Origin: JBAVVD01 sp049697115
GTDB lineage: Bacteria > Acidobacteriota > Aminicenantia > Aminicenantales > UBA4085
Length of the DNA: 64,000 nucleotides
Reading direction: 5' to 3'
Assembly (NCBI GenBank): GCA_049697115.1
Contig: JBAVVD010000016.1
Span: 1 to 64,000, forward strand
The notes below the pieces were generated by a model. It ran no database searches, had not been told where the DNA came from, and saw only the letters and a program-made list of their open reading frames with translations. A program made the position numbers and the translations under genes. Below, piece after piece: positions 52,479 to 61,592 of this stretch (positions within the stretch are counted from its first letter, which is position 1; each line of letters opens with the position of its first letter).

Positions 52479-52502
52479 TTATATAAATAATTAATTATAT
52501 AA
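52479..52502 (-). promoter_or_regulatory. Operator-like repeat upstream of arsR
   Basis: TTATATAA (52479-52486), 8 bases, then TTATATAA again (52495-52502). Each unit is itself palindromic. It sits between the -10 box and the ribosome site of the arsR-type gene. Confidence 0.55.
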
Positions 52503-52509
52503 TAAATAT

Positions 52510-52537
52510 AGTATATAACAGAAATATAATTTGTCAA
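52510..52537 (-). promoter_or_regulatory. Promoter of the ArsR-family gene
   Basis: On the minus strand TTGACA (52532-52537), a 16-base spacer and TATACT (52510-52515). Confidence 0.65.
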
Positions 52538-52730
52538 GAGCCTCCGTCCTTGTGATATAATTCATATGACGGGAAGACACAATTTATTGGAAGCCCGCAG
52601 TGAATGATGAGAAGATGATCAGAAAGGGACTGGTCCAAGAGCAATAGAAAATTATTGTGAAAAAGTTTAAATTCATTTAATATTAAATACTGTTTATAGG
52701 CCATTCGGAAGGAGTGGCGCAGACAACAGA

Positions 52731-53099
52731 ATGAGCAAAAAGATTGTCATCATTGACGACGACAAAGTCACATTAACTATACTCACCATGACTCTCCTGA
52801 GACAAAAATATCAGATTTTCAGTGCTTTAGATGGAGCTGAAGGCTGGGACCTCATCATGAAGGAAAAGCCGGACATTGTCATCAGCGATATGCTCCTTCC
52901 CAAAATTGACGGGATCTCCCTCTGCCAGAAAATCAAGGCCAATTCTGACCTGAAAGGCATCAAAGTCATCTTGATGTCGGCCATAAAGAACCTGGCCCTT
53001 CAGATGGAGGCCAAAGGCAGCGGAGCGGATGAATTCATCGAAAAGCCGATCGATATGAATGGTCTGTTGAACCTCTTGAATAAGTTTAAGACGGACTGA
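52731..53099 (+). CDS. Single-domain response regulator (CheY-like receiver)
   Basis: A 122-residue receiver domain only. The acidic pair is in IIDDD, the phospho-acceptor Asp in DIVISDMLLPKIDG, a Ser in LMSAIKN and the Lys in FIEKPID. No output domain follows. It could act like CheY, or as a relay for a distant histidine kinase. An orphan CheD is 7 kb away, but no other chemotaxis gene is in this window. The ribosome site (AAGGAG) lies rather far from the ATG, about 16 bases. Confidence 0.9.
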   Translation: MSKKIVIIDDDKVTLTILTMTLLRQKYQIFSALDGAEGWDLIMKEKPDIVISDMLLPKIDGISLCQKIKANSDLKGIKVILMSAIKNLALQMEAKGSGADEFIEKPIDMNGLLNLLNKFKTD

Positions 53100-53172
53100 T
53101 CATTTTCCAAAAATCTTAAATTTCATTTGACTTTTTTAAAAATCCTTCATTATAATTGGGTCAAATGAATAT

Positions 53173-53245
53173 GCTGGCTGGAGAGGATCCTCCTTAGCCC
53201 CGCTTCCTTTTCCTTTTTCAAACCTTGGCGCCTCGACCAGCCAGC
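53173..53245. repeat. Nested inverted repeat between the receiver and amidohydrolase genes
   Basis: GCTGGCTGG (53173-53181) is inverted as CCAGCCAGC at 53237-53245, and inside the loop GAGGATCCTC (53183-53192) is a perfect palindrome. It sits between convergent genes with no T-run, so it could be a shared 3' structure. Confidence 0.35.
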
Positions 53246-53298
53246 CTCGTCTTCTCTCCCTTTAAGAAATCGAGGGATTCGCTTGTCTCAATTCGTTC

Positions 53299-54561
53299 CT
53301 ACATCTTTTTCCCGTCGATGAAGACCATTTTCACTTGAGACCGCATGGCCAGGGGATCGCCGTCAAAGATGACCAAACTGGCGGACTTACCGACTTCAAG
53401 AGAACCGTATATGGCGTCCACGCCGAAGATCTGGGCCGGATAGATCGTCAGAGCCTTCATTGCTTCTTCGGGGGGCAGCCCGTTGGCGACGGCCAGTCTC
53501 GCTTCGGCGAGGAGTCCTGAGGCATTCTGTATGGAACCTGTCTGGAAGGCGATCTTCACGCCGGCCCGGCTGAGCCATGCGGCATTCTCTTTAATGGAAT
53601 TCATCGTCTCAAGTTTGAGTGGAGCATGGGCCAGGGGGCCGATGATCACCGGGACTTTTTTCGAAGCCAAAACATCGGCCATTCGGCCGGCTTCAGCACC
53701 GTGATTCAGGATCAGCTTCAGGTTGAATTCGTCCGCCATGCGGAGGGCGGTTAGGATATCGTCATACCGATCGGCGCTGAGAATCAACGGAATTTTACCC
53801 TCGAGAACGGGTCGCAACGCCATTTTCTTTGGATCGATAGCGGGCGGATTTGGCTCCTTCTCATCTTTTTTTCCGGATTTCTGGAAGGCGGCCAGCTTCT
53901 TCTCGTATTCGTCGATCCCGTGGACATAGGCCTGGGCATCGATGAGCGTCTGCCGGAGGAGAGCTGCCGCCCCCATGCGCGTCATGGGCATCTGATTCAT
54001 TTTTCCATACCGCATCTTGGGCGGTTCTCCCAGGCAGCCGTGAACTGCCGCCGGAAATTTGATCCCCATTTCCTCAATCGAGACGCCCTTCAAGCGAATC
54101 AGAGCGCTCTGGCCCGTCAGAAGATTGCCGTCGGCCGGAGCGCAGATTGCGGCAATGACACCGGAAGCGCGCGCCAACGGGATGAAACGGTTTTCGGGAT
54201 TGAGAGCATCCGTCACGTGGAGATGCGGAGCAACCGGATCAGAAGCTTCGTCATCGTCGGAACCGAATGCGGCGAAATCGGCGATCCCCAGGTTGGTAAA
54301 TCCGTCGATGAATCCAGGTAGGATTGTTGTGCCTGCGGCATCAATGACGTCTGCCTCGGAAGGAATACGGATGTCTTTTCCGACGGCCTCGATACGGCCA
54401 TCACGAATGATCAATGTTCCGTTCTCGATCACGCCGGCGGTGACGGTCACTATCCGGCCGCCCTTTATGGCGATGGGCCTGCCCGCGTGCAACAGCCCGG
54501 CAAATCCTCCCAGAATGAGGACGGTTATAACGATTCGCAATCCAAATGATGGTCGGTTCAT
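53299..54561 (-). CDS. Amidohydrolase-like protein without the HxH metal motif
   Basis: A 420-residue secreted member of the imidazolonepropionase-like amidohydrolase superfamily: signal peptide (about 1-26), GTTILPGFIDGF at 77-88, and the closing pattern GSLEVGKSASLVIFDGDPL. Active members have PG-(L/F)-ID-x-H-x-H at the first strand; here the His positions are Phe88 and Asn90, so the normal metal cannot bind. The later His of LNHGAEAG is retained. It lies 12 bases downstream of the larger two-domain amidohydrolase, from which it probably derives. Possibly a non-catalytic partner. Confidence 0.82.
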   Translation of the reverse strand: MNRPSFGLRIVITVLILGGFAGLLHAGRPIAIKGGRIVTVTAGVIENGTLIIRDGRIEAVGKDIRIPSEADVIDAAGTTILPGFIDGFTNLGIADFAAFGSDDDEASDPVAPHLHVTDALNPENRFIPLARASGVIAAICAPADGNLLTGQSALIRLKGVSIEEMGIKFPAAVHGCLGEPPKMRYGKMNQMPMTRMGAAALLRQTLIDAQAYVHGIDEYEKKLAAFQKSGKKDEKEPNPPAIDPKKMALRPVLEGKIPLILSADRYDDILTALRMADEFNLKLILNHGAEAGRMADVLASKKVPVIIGPLAHAPLKLETMNSIKENAAWLSRAGVKIAFQTGSIQNASGLLAEARLAVANGLPPEEAMKALTIYPAQIFGVDAIYGSLEVGKSASLVIFDGDPLAMRSQVKMVFIDGKKM

Positions 54562-54573
54562 GTTCCACTCCGT

Positions 54574-57105
54574 TTAGTTGCGTGCAGGCATCATGTGGAC
54601 GCCCTCTTTGCGCTGAAAGACCAGTTTGCCTTCGATAAGGACCGCTTCGGGAATCGAGGTCGTCCCCAGAGGATGCCCCCGGAGGATCAGGATATCGGCA
54701 TCCTTTCCGGCTTCCAGGCTGCCCACGTGCTTGTCCATGCCGATGATCCTGGCGGCATCGATGGTCACGGCACGGAGGGCCGCTTCTTCATCCATCCCGT
54801 TTTTAACGGCGAATGCCGCGACTTCCAGGAGGTCTCCACCCGGTGAGCCGGCACCCGGCGTGTTCCATCCGACGTTGAGATTCGAGCGGAATGCCACACG
54901 GATTCCCGCTTTGGAAAGAAGGGCGGGCTGGTTTTGAATGAATCCTTGATCTTCGATGGCGCCGATGCCACGGAAGAGGTTCTCCAGGACCACCGGAATT
55001 CCCCTTTTTTGAATCTCATCGATAACCTTGTAGGCATCGGTGGCGCCGTCGAGAATTACCTTTAGGCCGAACTCATCTGTGATTCTCAAGGCTGTGAGAA
55101 TGTCATCCATGCGTTCGGCATGGATCATCACGGGCATTGTTCCACGCAAAACGGGCAGCAGGGCTTCCATATCCAGGTCTTTTTTGGGCGGATCGCCTTT
55201 TTTCTCTTTTTCGTAAGCGTCCAGCTTAGCCCGATATTCCTGCGCCTTGACCAGAGTCTCCCTCAGCAGCGCCGCCACGCCCATTCGTGTGGACGGCATT
55301 TTGCCTTCCCTTTTGGACGAACTTCCGAGCCCCATCATCATGACGGCCTTGTCTCTGGCGATCATCTTGTCCACGACAATTCCCCGGGTTTTCAGCACGG
55401 CGCCCTGCCCTCCAATCACATTACGGTCACCGGGTGTCACGAGCGTGGTTGTTACGCCCAGCTCCCGTGCGAAAGAAAACGTTGGAGACTGAGGTTCGAC
55501 GGCGTGTTTGACCTCCAGGGCGGGTACGACCGATTTGGAACTCTCATCGATGTGTCTTTGACGCCGCCAGTTGGACCCGATTCCTACGTGGGAACGCGAA
55601 GAAACTAGGCCGGGCATGACGACAAAACCTGTCGCATCGACAACGGTATAATCTTTCGGAATAGATAGATTTTTCCCGACTTTTTGTATTTTCCCGTCTT
55701 GAATGAGCACCACTCCGTTCTCCAGCGGCTCGCCGGCCATCGTATAGACCGTGCCGCCTTGGATAGCGATCTGATCGGATTGACACAAATTCTCAGGCAG
55801 ATTCAATCCAGCGGGTGTTTTGCCGGCCGGAAGGACTGTCGCTGGAAGAGCAAGGTTTTGGTTTTCGTACACGATCTTTCCATCGATGATCACCGTATCA
55901 ACTTCAGACATCATGTCGAATGGATCGCCGGTGAGGAAGACGAGGTCGGCATCTTTGCCCTTCTCGATGGAACCGATACGGTCATCCAGGCCGACGCCCT
56001 CGGCAGCCGTCAGAGTGATGGATTTCAGAGCGTCAGCTTCCCTCATGCCATACCGGACACACAGGGTCGCCAGATGACGAAGATTCTGCTGGCTGCCGCC
56101 GATCGCATCGGTCTGGAGCGATACCTTCAATCCGTGTTCAGCCAGGATTGCTGGATTATTCCGGAAAGTCAGCGGATCGTCGTAGTAGCTGAAGAACATA
56201 GGGGGGCCGATATTGAAGTGGACATCCTTACAGTCTTCCAGTTCGTCGATTAAAAGGTGTGCCCAGTAGGCGTGGCCAAGGCTCAGCTTGAGATTAAACC
56301 GCCTGGCCAGGCGGATGCAGGACATGATTTCCGAAGCCGTGGCACAGTGCATATGAACCGGAATTTCCCTCTTGAGAGCCAGGACGAGAGCTTCCTTTCC
56401 GAGATCCCGCTTGGGTGGTGAGGCTTCCTTGTCGCCTTTCTTTTTCTCATACTTTTCCCACTCCTCCATGTATTCCTGGGCCTCGATGAATGCTTTTTCG
56501 GCCAAATAGTAGACCGCCATGAGCGTGGCCGGCATCTGGTTGCGGTTTCCGTAGACTCCGATGGGATTTCCCTCGATGGCCATCTTCAGGTCGCAGATTT
56601 CTTTCAGAATCATTTCATTGGGAGATCCATTCTTCAGCTTCACGGCCACGCTGGTTCCGCCAATGATGTTGGCGCTTCCAGGACGCGAAACGATGGTTGT
56701 GACTCCGTTGGCACGGCCGGCAGCGATGGCCGGGTCGTCAAAGTTGAAAGAGTCCAACGCCCTGACTTGGGGCGTGATGGGATTCGTCGCTTCATTACCG
56801 TCGGCGTTTTCTTCCACCAGAGGAGTGCTGTAGACGCCGAGGTGGGAATGGATGTCGATCAGGCCTGGGATGACAACGTTGGCTATGAAGACCTTTGCGT
56901 CGGCGGGTATGGAGAGCGACCGGCCCACCTGGGAGATCTTCCCGTTCTCGATGAGGATCATCCCCTCTTCGATGATTCCATTGGATACGGGGTAGATTTT
57001 TTTCGCTTTGATGACGATGCTATTTTCCGCCCGTAAAGTCGAAGAAAGAACGACGATCATGAGACCGAAGAAAATGATCCAACGGGTGATACTATTTTTG
57101 CTCAC
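54574..57105 (-). CDS. Tandem two-domain amidohydrolase
   Basis: An 843-residue exported protein with a signal peptide and two fused amidohydrolase domains. Domain 1 (about 28-415) keeps the metal site: IPGLIDIHSHLG (His86, His88), HMHC at 251-254, GHAYWAH around His278 and the Asp in QTDAIGG (333). Domain 2 (about 445-835) has MPGLVSSRSHVG (497-508), so the first His is Arg504, and its HAERMDD segment takes the place of HMHCATA. Domain 1 should be active on a small amide, dipeptide or lactam; domain 2 is probably structural. The downstream gene encodes a third, further decayed copy. Confidence 0.88.
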   Translation of the reverse strand: MSKNSITRWIIFFGLMIVVLSSTLRAENSIVIKAKKIYPVSNGIIEEGMILIENGKISQVGRSLSIPADAKVFIANVVIPGLIDIHSHLGVYSTPLVEENADGNEATNPITPQVRALDSFNFDDPAIAAGRANGVTTIVSRPGSANIIGGTSVAVKLKNGSPNEMILKEICDLKMAIEGNPIGVYGNRNQMPATLMAVYYLAEKAFIEAQEYMEEWEKYEKKKGDKEASPPKRDLGKEALVLALKREIPVHMHCATASEIMSCIRLARRFNLKLSLGHAYWAHLLIDELEDCKDVHFNIGPPMFFSYYDDPLTFRNNPAILAEHGLKVSLQTDAIGGSQQNLRHLATLCVRYGMREADALKSITLTAAEGVGLDDRIGSIEKGKDADLVFLTGDPFDMMSEVDTVIIDGKIVYENQNLALPATVLPAGKTPAGLNLPENLCQSDQIAIQGGTVYTMAGEPLENGVVLIQDGKIQKVGKNLSIPKDYTVVDATGFVVMPGLVSSRSHVGIGSNWRRQRHIDESSKSVVPALEVKHAVEPQSPTFSFARELGVTTTLVTPGDRNVIGGQGAVLKTRGIVVDKMIARDKAVMMMGLGSSSKREGKMPSTRMGVAALLRETLVKAQEYRAKLDAYEKEKKGDPPKKDLDMEALLPVLRGTMPVMIHAERMDDILTALRITDEFGLKVILDGATDAYKVIDEIQKRGIPVVLENLFRGIGAIEDQGFIQNQPALLSKAGIRVAFRSNLNVGWNTPGAGSPGGDLLEVAAFAVKNGMDEEAALRAVTIDAARIIGMDKHVGSLEAGKDADILILRGHPLGTTSIPEAVLIEGKLVFQRKEGVHMMPARN

Positions 57106-57166
57106 GATTCTTATACCTCCTTTAAAATATTGAAAAGAAACAGATCCGCAGACCAGGCCGATAAAA

Positions 57167-58366
57167 TCAGGAATTGAGCAGCCGGTCGGCGGTCAATGTA
57201 TAAATCCGGGCACAACTCGAAACATCGACGACCCGTACGCATTCTTCCGGGCCGTGGGACACTTCGAGCCGGCCGGGACCGTAGGCATAGGCGGGTATCC
57301 GGCGGTTGTTGAAAAAGCGAATCTCACAGAGGCCGGGACAGAGTTCAAACCTGGGCACATGGCCTGAACATTCTCTGATGGATCGGCTTAAAGCGCGGGC
57401 AAGCGGACTCCGTTCGGATGCCCGTGAAGGCTTTCCCTCCTGCATTGTTTCCACATCGATCTGGATTCCTCGGTTTCTGTGCGCATCTAGAACTTCCTTT
57501 ATCTCTCTTTTTGCTTGTCGAAGGCTTTCTTCGGGATTCAACCGGCGGTCCAATGTGAAATACGCATTCTCCGGAACGACGTTAAAGTTGAATCCACTGC
57601 CCGATTGTCCTCCGATAAGCATTACGGAACGGTTGGCCTTGGAAGAGGCAACCGGCAGGCGTGTTGTCCTTCGTTCGATTTTATTTTTCAGCTTCAGAAG
57701 GGAATGGACGACTTCCGCCATCTGTTCAAAGGCATTGATTCCCTGATGAGCAAGTGCGACATGGGCGGATTTTCCTCTGAGGGTAATTTTTTGGGTCAAA
57801 GCTCCTTTATTGGCGTTCCAGATCACGCCGCCTGTCGGTTCGGGCATCAGCATACCCCACCTGGGACGGGGGAGAATGTTGGATGTGAAGAGATGCCCAG
57901 TTCCCGAATCTCCTCCGGTTTCTTCATCAGGGACGATGGAAAATGTGATGCATCCGCTGGTGTCGCGGCCGGTCTCCCGGATCAGGCGCAGGGCGAAGAG
58001 CATGCTCGTCAGGCCTCCCTTCATGTCAGAACTCCCGCGGCCATAGAGCCATCCGCCTCTGACGCAGGGCTTGAACTGATCGGGCGAACTGGCAGGGACC
58101 ACATCATAATGTCCGTGGAAATGCAGAAGGCTTTCGCCTTTTCCGATAGAGCCGACGATAAAATACCGCGGATGATCTCCGTCCGGCCGGGATATGACCT
58201 GATGTCCGATTTTCCATTCGGTCAGCTTCCGGGCCATGTAGTCCACACATTCTTTATACTTTTCTCCCGGCGGATTTGAAGTGGGGATGGCAACGAGGTC
58301 CGAGAGGCAGGAAATCATTTCTCGGAGATAGCCCTCACATTTCTTCTCTATATTCTTCTGATCCAT
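57167..58366 (-). CDS. M20-family metallopeptidase (ArgE/DapE/CPG2 type)
   Basis: A 399-residue dinuclear zinc peptidase. The metal ligands are visible: HFHGHYDVVP, SSDMKGG and DEETGGDSGTGH (catalytic Glu in EETGG). The lid domain between them is the usual dimerisation part. M20 members remove N-acyl or N-succinyl groups or cleave dipeptides; DapE and ArgE are closest by style. The ATG at 58366 (MDQKNIEKK) is chosen because upstream codons are not family-like. It runs in the same direction as, and just after, a membrane protein gene. Confidence 0.87.
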   Translation of the reverse strand: MDQKNIEKKCEGYLREMISCLSDLVAIPTSNPPGEKYKECVDYMARKLTEWKIGHQVISRPDGDHPRYFIVGSIGKGESLLHFHGHYDVVPASSPDQFKPCVRGGWLYGRGSSDMKGGLTSMLFALRLIRETGRDTSGCITFSIVPDEETGGDSGTGHLFTSNILPRPRWGMLMPEPTGGVIWNANKGALTQKITLRGKSAHVALAHQGINAFEQMAEVVHSLLKLKNKIERRTTRLPVASSKANRSVMLIGGQSGSGFNFNVVPENAYFTLDRRLNPEESLRQAKREIKEVLDAHRNRGIQIDVETMQEGKPSRASERSPLARALSRSIRECSGHVPRFELCPGLCEIRFFNNRRIPAYAYGPGRLEVSHGPEECVRVVDVSSCARIYTLTADRLLNS

Positions 58367-58403
58367 GGATGGATACAATCCTTGGAACGCCGGAGAACGC
58401 GGG

Positions 58404-59222
58404 CTAGAGCCGGTCGACCGCCGGTGCATTGAGCTTCGAGTAATCCAGCTCCGAGCCGAGCAGGCTGTGGGGTATGGAATAGACGAGAAGAAGAAGAATC
58501 GCAGCGCCCAGAATCCATCCACGTGCCGGCTTTCCTTTTCTTCCGGCAACAATTGCCGCTATCCAGCCGATCATTGCGATCAGCGTTTTATTGTCGGTGA
58601 GGTCGGTGCTCAAAGGAAATCCCGTCCACAGCGGCCCGAAGGCGAATTTTTGAACGAGAGGCCCCAATAAAAATCCGCCGATGAACAGCAACAGAACGGC
58701 CGCCAGGGCAAGCTTTCGGGGATGGCTGCCGCGGTCAAGGGCGGCCAGCCCGGCCCTTGTGGAGAACAGCAGGGCCAGAAACATAACGACGACATGGAGG
58801 ATGAGAATGGGGGCCGGCACCGGTTTCCTGAACCGGATGATGGCGGAAGAGCGGTCCGGAAGGGCTGCTTCTTCTCTCCCTTTTGTGAGAATGACACGGT
58901 AGGCCAGTTTTCCTGCTGCGGGCTGAGAAGGGAGGTGGGCGGCCAGTCGGCTTTCTTTTCTTTCAAGAGGAATTTTCGTCCAGGCGTCCCCGGTCTTGAA
59001 TCTCTTGTATTCCAGATATCCCGTAATATCCGCCACCGGCACCTGGATTCTCACTTCACAATCCGAGGTGTTCTCGGCACTCCGTGGGAGCCTGTAATGA
59101 ATCACTGCATCCCCGATAGTCGCCTTTCCCCGCAGGGGGGAAGTCGGCCCTGTCCGGCGCTGGTAAACAAGTGAGCCAAGGGTTATTATGACCGCCAGAA
59201 ACCAGAAGAGGAACTTTTTCAT
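58404..59222 (-). CDS. Hypothetical membrane protein with soluble N-terminal beta domain
   Basis: A 272-residue protein: one N-terminal helix (about 3-20), a beta-rich soluble part (about 35-130), then four helices (about 140-260, e.g. PAPILILHVVVMFLALLF). I recognise no family. It lies 4 bases after the LiaF-like gene and before the M20 peptidase, suggesting a small operon. Function unknown. Confidence 0.75.
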   Translation of the reverse strand: MKKFLFWFLAVIITLGSLVYQRRTGPTSPLRGKATIGDAVIHYRLPRSAENTSDCEVRIQVPVADITGYLEYKRFKTGDAWTKIPLERKESRLAAHLPSQPAAGKLAYRVILTKGREEAALPDRSSAIIRFRKPVPAPILILHVVVMFLALLFSTRAGLAALDRGSHPRKLALAAVLLLFIGGFLLGPLVQKFAFGPLWTGFPLSTDLTDNKTLIAMIGWIAAIVAGRKGKPARGWILGAAILLLLVYSIPHSLLGSELDYSKLNAPAVDRL

Positions 59223-59226
59223 TATT

Positions 59227-59925
59227 TTAGTCTTTTATTTCAATCCCGCCCAGAATGGCTGTTCCTCTGATAGAGAGCGTTGCCTTGGCTTCTGACTCCG
59301 GAACGCCTCTGTGTTTGTCTTCAATCGCGCCCAACAGAGGGGTTCCGTCCAGGACGACTTTCCATTCCCTTGGGACTTTTATTTCGATTCCTCCACAAAA
59401 CGCCGTCAGGTCGATCGTGGCCTTGTTTTCGTCCAGTGTGGCCTGGGTCAAATCAATCTCCACGGCGCCGAAGAGGGCCGTGGCCTTGCCGCCGCGGAAT
59501 TTCTGGGATTCGACACGCTGCTTCATTCCGGAAAAAATAGCGGTAATATTCAGGTCGTTCTCTTTAATATCGGAAAATTTTTCACGAGACGGTGGGCGAA
59601 AAGTCGGCTTGATCAGGAGCCATATGCCGGCGATGATGATCAGAGTCGGCCAGATATAATGCCAGACGCTGTACCGCAGGACATCCAGTTCTGCCAGTAG
59701 AAAGAAAACACCGAAAATAATGAAGAACAATCCGGGTCCCGCATGGCGGAAACTGTTACTCCACAGGATAGAGAGCCCGATGATGATGAAGATGACCGGC
59801 CAGTAAGTGGAAATGATGTCGCCGAAATCCAGTCTCCCCATTTGGTCGAAGAGGAAGAGAAATCCGAGGATGACCAAGAGCAGACCCCAGAATATCCGGC
59901 CCTGATGGCCTCGATGATGAGACAT
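59227..59925 (-). CDS. LiaF-like (DUF5668) envelope-stress membrane protein
   Basis: A 232-residue protein with four short helices in the first half (GRIFWGLLLVILGFLFLF opening the DUF5668 module) and a cytoplasmic C-terminal beta domain (about 130-230) with TALFGAVEIDL and GGIEIKVP repeats, as in LiaF/LiaI-like cell-wall-stress proteins. In Bacillus LiaF inhibits the LiaRS system; no such pair is here. Likely a membrane-stability sensor or scaffold. Confidence 0.85.
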   Translation of the reverse strand: MSHHRGHQGRIFWGLLLVILGFLFLFDQMGRLDFGDIISTYWPVIFIIIGLSILWSNSFRHAGPGLFFIIFGVFFLLAELDVLRYSVWHYIWPTLIIIAGIWLLIKPTFRPPSREKFSDIKENDLNITAIFSGMKQRVESQKFRGGKATALFGAVEIDLTQATLDENKATIDLTAFCGGIEIKVPREWKVVLDGTPLLGAIEDKHRGVPESEAKATLSIRGTAILGGIEIKD

Positions 59926-60069
59926 GTTTCCTCCTTTTTCTTCAATCCGACTGATTTCCTATTATAGTGATATTTTAAAAAAATAAAAGACACTTTCTCT
60001 TTCCAAAACGGCCGATCGGACTCTAAAATTCGCTTGGCTTTATTCATTACTAAAAAATGTTTCTTTTTC

Positions 60070-60096
60070 TTGACTTCCTGTTTCCACTGATATAAA
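60070..60096 (+). promoter_or_regulatory. Candidate promoter of cheD
   Basis: TTGACT (60070-60075) and TATAAA (60091-60096) with a 15-base spacer, shorter than ideal, about 40 bases before cheD. Confidence 0.35.
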
Positions 60097-60137
60097 AACT
60101 GGGCTTAACAGCCTCAATGGACGGATAGAAACGCCCA

Positions 60138-60626
60138 ATGAAAAAGATATTTGTTGACATCGGCCATCTCAAAATTGCCAAAAACCATGATGTCCTGGAG
60201 ACACTGAGCTTGGGTTCATGCGTGGGGGTCGTCCTGTATGACCCCGTGGCCAAAGTCGGAGGCCTGGCTCATATCATGCTGCCAGAAAGCGCGCTGGCAA
60301 AAGACAAAGCCAGAAAAGAGCCGGCAAAATATGCGGATACAGCCATTCCCTTGATGATCAAAAAGATGATTCAAGCGGGGGCGAAACGGCCCCGGATCAA
60401 TGCCCGGATTATCGGCGGGGCAAATATGTTTAAAAAAGAGTCCGAGCGGTTCCCGTTGAATATCGGAGAGAGGAATATCGAGGCTGCAAAAAATGTGCTT
60501 GAAAAAGCAAAAATCCCTGTCGTGGCTGAGGACATTGGAAAGGATTATGGAAGGACAGTCGAGTTTGAGGTCATCAGCGGAAAGGTCCTGATTAAATCCT
60601 CTCTGCGCGGACGGAAGGAGTTGTAG
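60138..60626 (+). CDS. cheD: Chemoreceptor glutamine deamidase CheD
   Basis: A 162-residue CheD. The Cys28 nucleophile (LGSCVGV), His45 (GGLAHIMLP) and Thr in GRTVEFEV form the thiol deamidase site, and GGANMF is conserved. CheD converts Gln to Glu in receptor methylation helices and binds CheC in bacteria that have it. No receptors or other che genes are in the window, apart from the CheY-like receiver 7 kb away. Confidence 0.92.
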   Translation: MKKIFVDIGHLKIAKNHDVLETLSLGSCVGVVLYDPVAKVGGLAHIMLPESALAKDKARKEPAKYADTAIPLMIKKMIQAGAKRPRINARIIGGANMFKKESERFPLNIGERNIEAAKNVLEKAKIPVVAEDIGKDYGRTVEFEVISGKVLIKSSLRGRKEL

Positions 60627-60707
60627 TCTTCTCTCAAACGGGAGCGGTTCTCTCGATGATTATTGAGTTATTTAAAGTGTCTTTGATGACGCAGAAGGAG
60701 CATTCCC

Positions 60708-61331
60708 ATGCTGAATGATATCCAAGAGGCATTAGTGGCCGGCCAAAAGAATGAGGTGGAAGTTTTAGTTGAACACGCCCTGACTTCGGGAATACCCGCG
60801 CGCCGGATTCTTGATGAGGCGCTCATTGCCGGAATGGAGAAGATCGGGAACTTGTATAAAAATAATGAAATTTTTATTCCTGAGGTTCTGGTTGCAGCCA
60901 GGGCTATGAATGCCGGTTTGGCCAAACTTGAACCTTACCTGGTCAAAGACAAAGTTGAGCCCAGAGGTTTAGTGGTCATTGGAACAGTGAAGGGCGACCT
61001 CCATGACATCGGCAAAAACCTGGTGGCCATGATGCTCAAAGGCGCCGGGTTCAAGATTGTGGATCTGGGAGCGGATGTGGCTGTCGAAAGATTTGTCGAG
61101 GCCGCCCGCACTCATAAAGCCAATATTGTGGCTCTTTCGTCTCTCCTGACGACGACGATGATCCAGATGAAAAACGTCATTGAGGTCCTCCGCAAGGCCG
61201 GCCTGCCGGTTCCGGTCATCGTCGGCGGCGCTCCTCTGACACAGGCCTATGCGGACCAGATCGGGGCCAGCGGTTATGCGCCCGATGCCGCCAGCGCTGT
61301 GGATGTTGTCATTAAGCTCGTCTCTCAATAA
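60708..61331 (+). CDS. Corrinoid-binding protein (MtbC/MttC-like)
   Basis: A 207-residue protein: a helical cap (about 1-85) and a Rossmann-type B12-binding domain (about 86-205) with the base-off motif D-L-H-D-I-G, His99 coordinating cobalt, then SSLLTTTM and GGAPLT. In methyltransferase systems such a protein carries a methyl group between substrate and acceptor. No methyltransferase or activator is adjacent, so its partner lies elsewhere. It begins 81 bases after cheD. Confidence 0.9.
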   Translation: MLNDIQEALVAGQKNEVEVLVEHALTSGIPARRILDEALIAGMEKIGNLYKNNEIFIPEVLVAARAMNAGLAKLEPYLVKDKVEPRGLVVIGTVKGDLHDIGKNLVAMMLKGAGFKIVDLGADVAVERFVEAARTHKANIVALSSLLTTTMIQMKNVIEVLRKAGLPVPVIVGGAPLTQAYADQIGASGYAPDAASAVDVVIKLVSQ

Positions 61332-61592
61332 GCGTTACAATTCTGAAGTTTTCTGGCTCCCCTCCAGGTTTTTCATACCGTTCCCTATCCGCTCCTGGAG
61401 GCGACTGCGGAATCCTTTCCAGAGAAGCCCAGGCATCCTCGCCGCCCGGTACATCCGGAGTCCCTCCATGAACGCCTCGGGAAAGTTCAATCCTCATTGG
61501 TCGGTTCAATCCTTACGGATATCATCCTGGAATGAATTCCCTCGCAATGGATGAGAACCATTTGAGATCAGCCAGGGGGTTGGCCTGGTATA

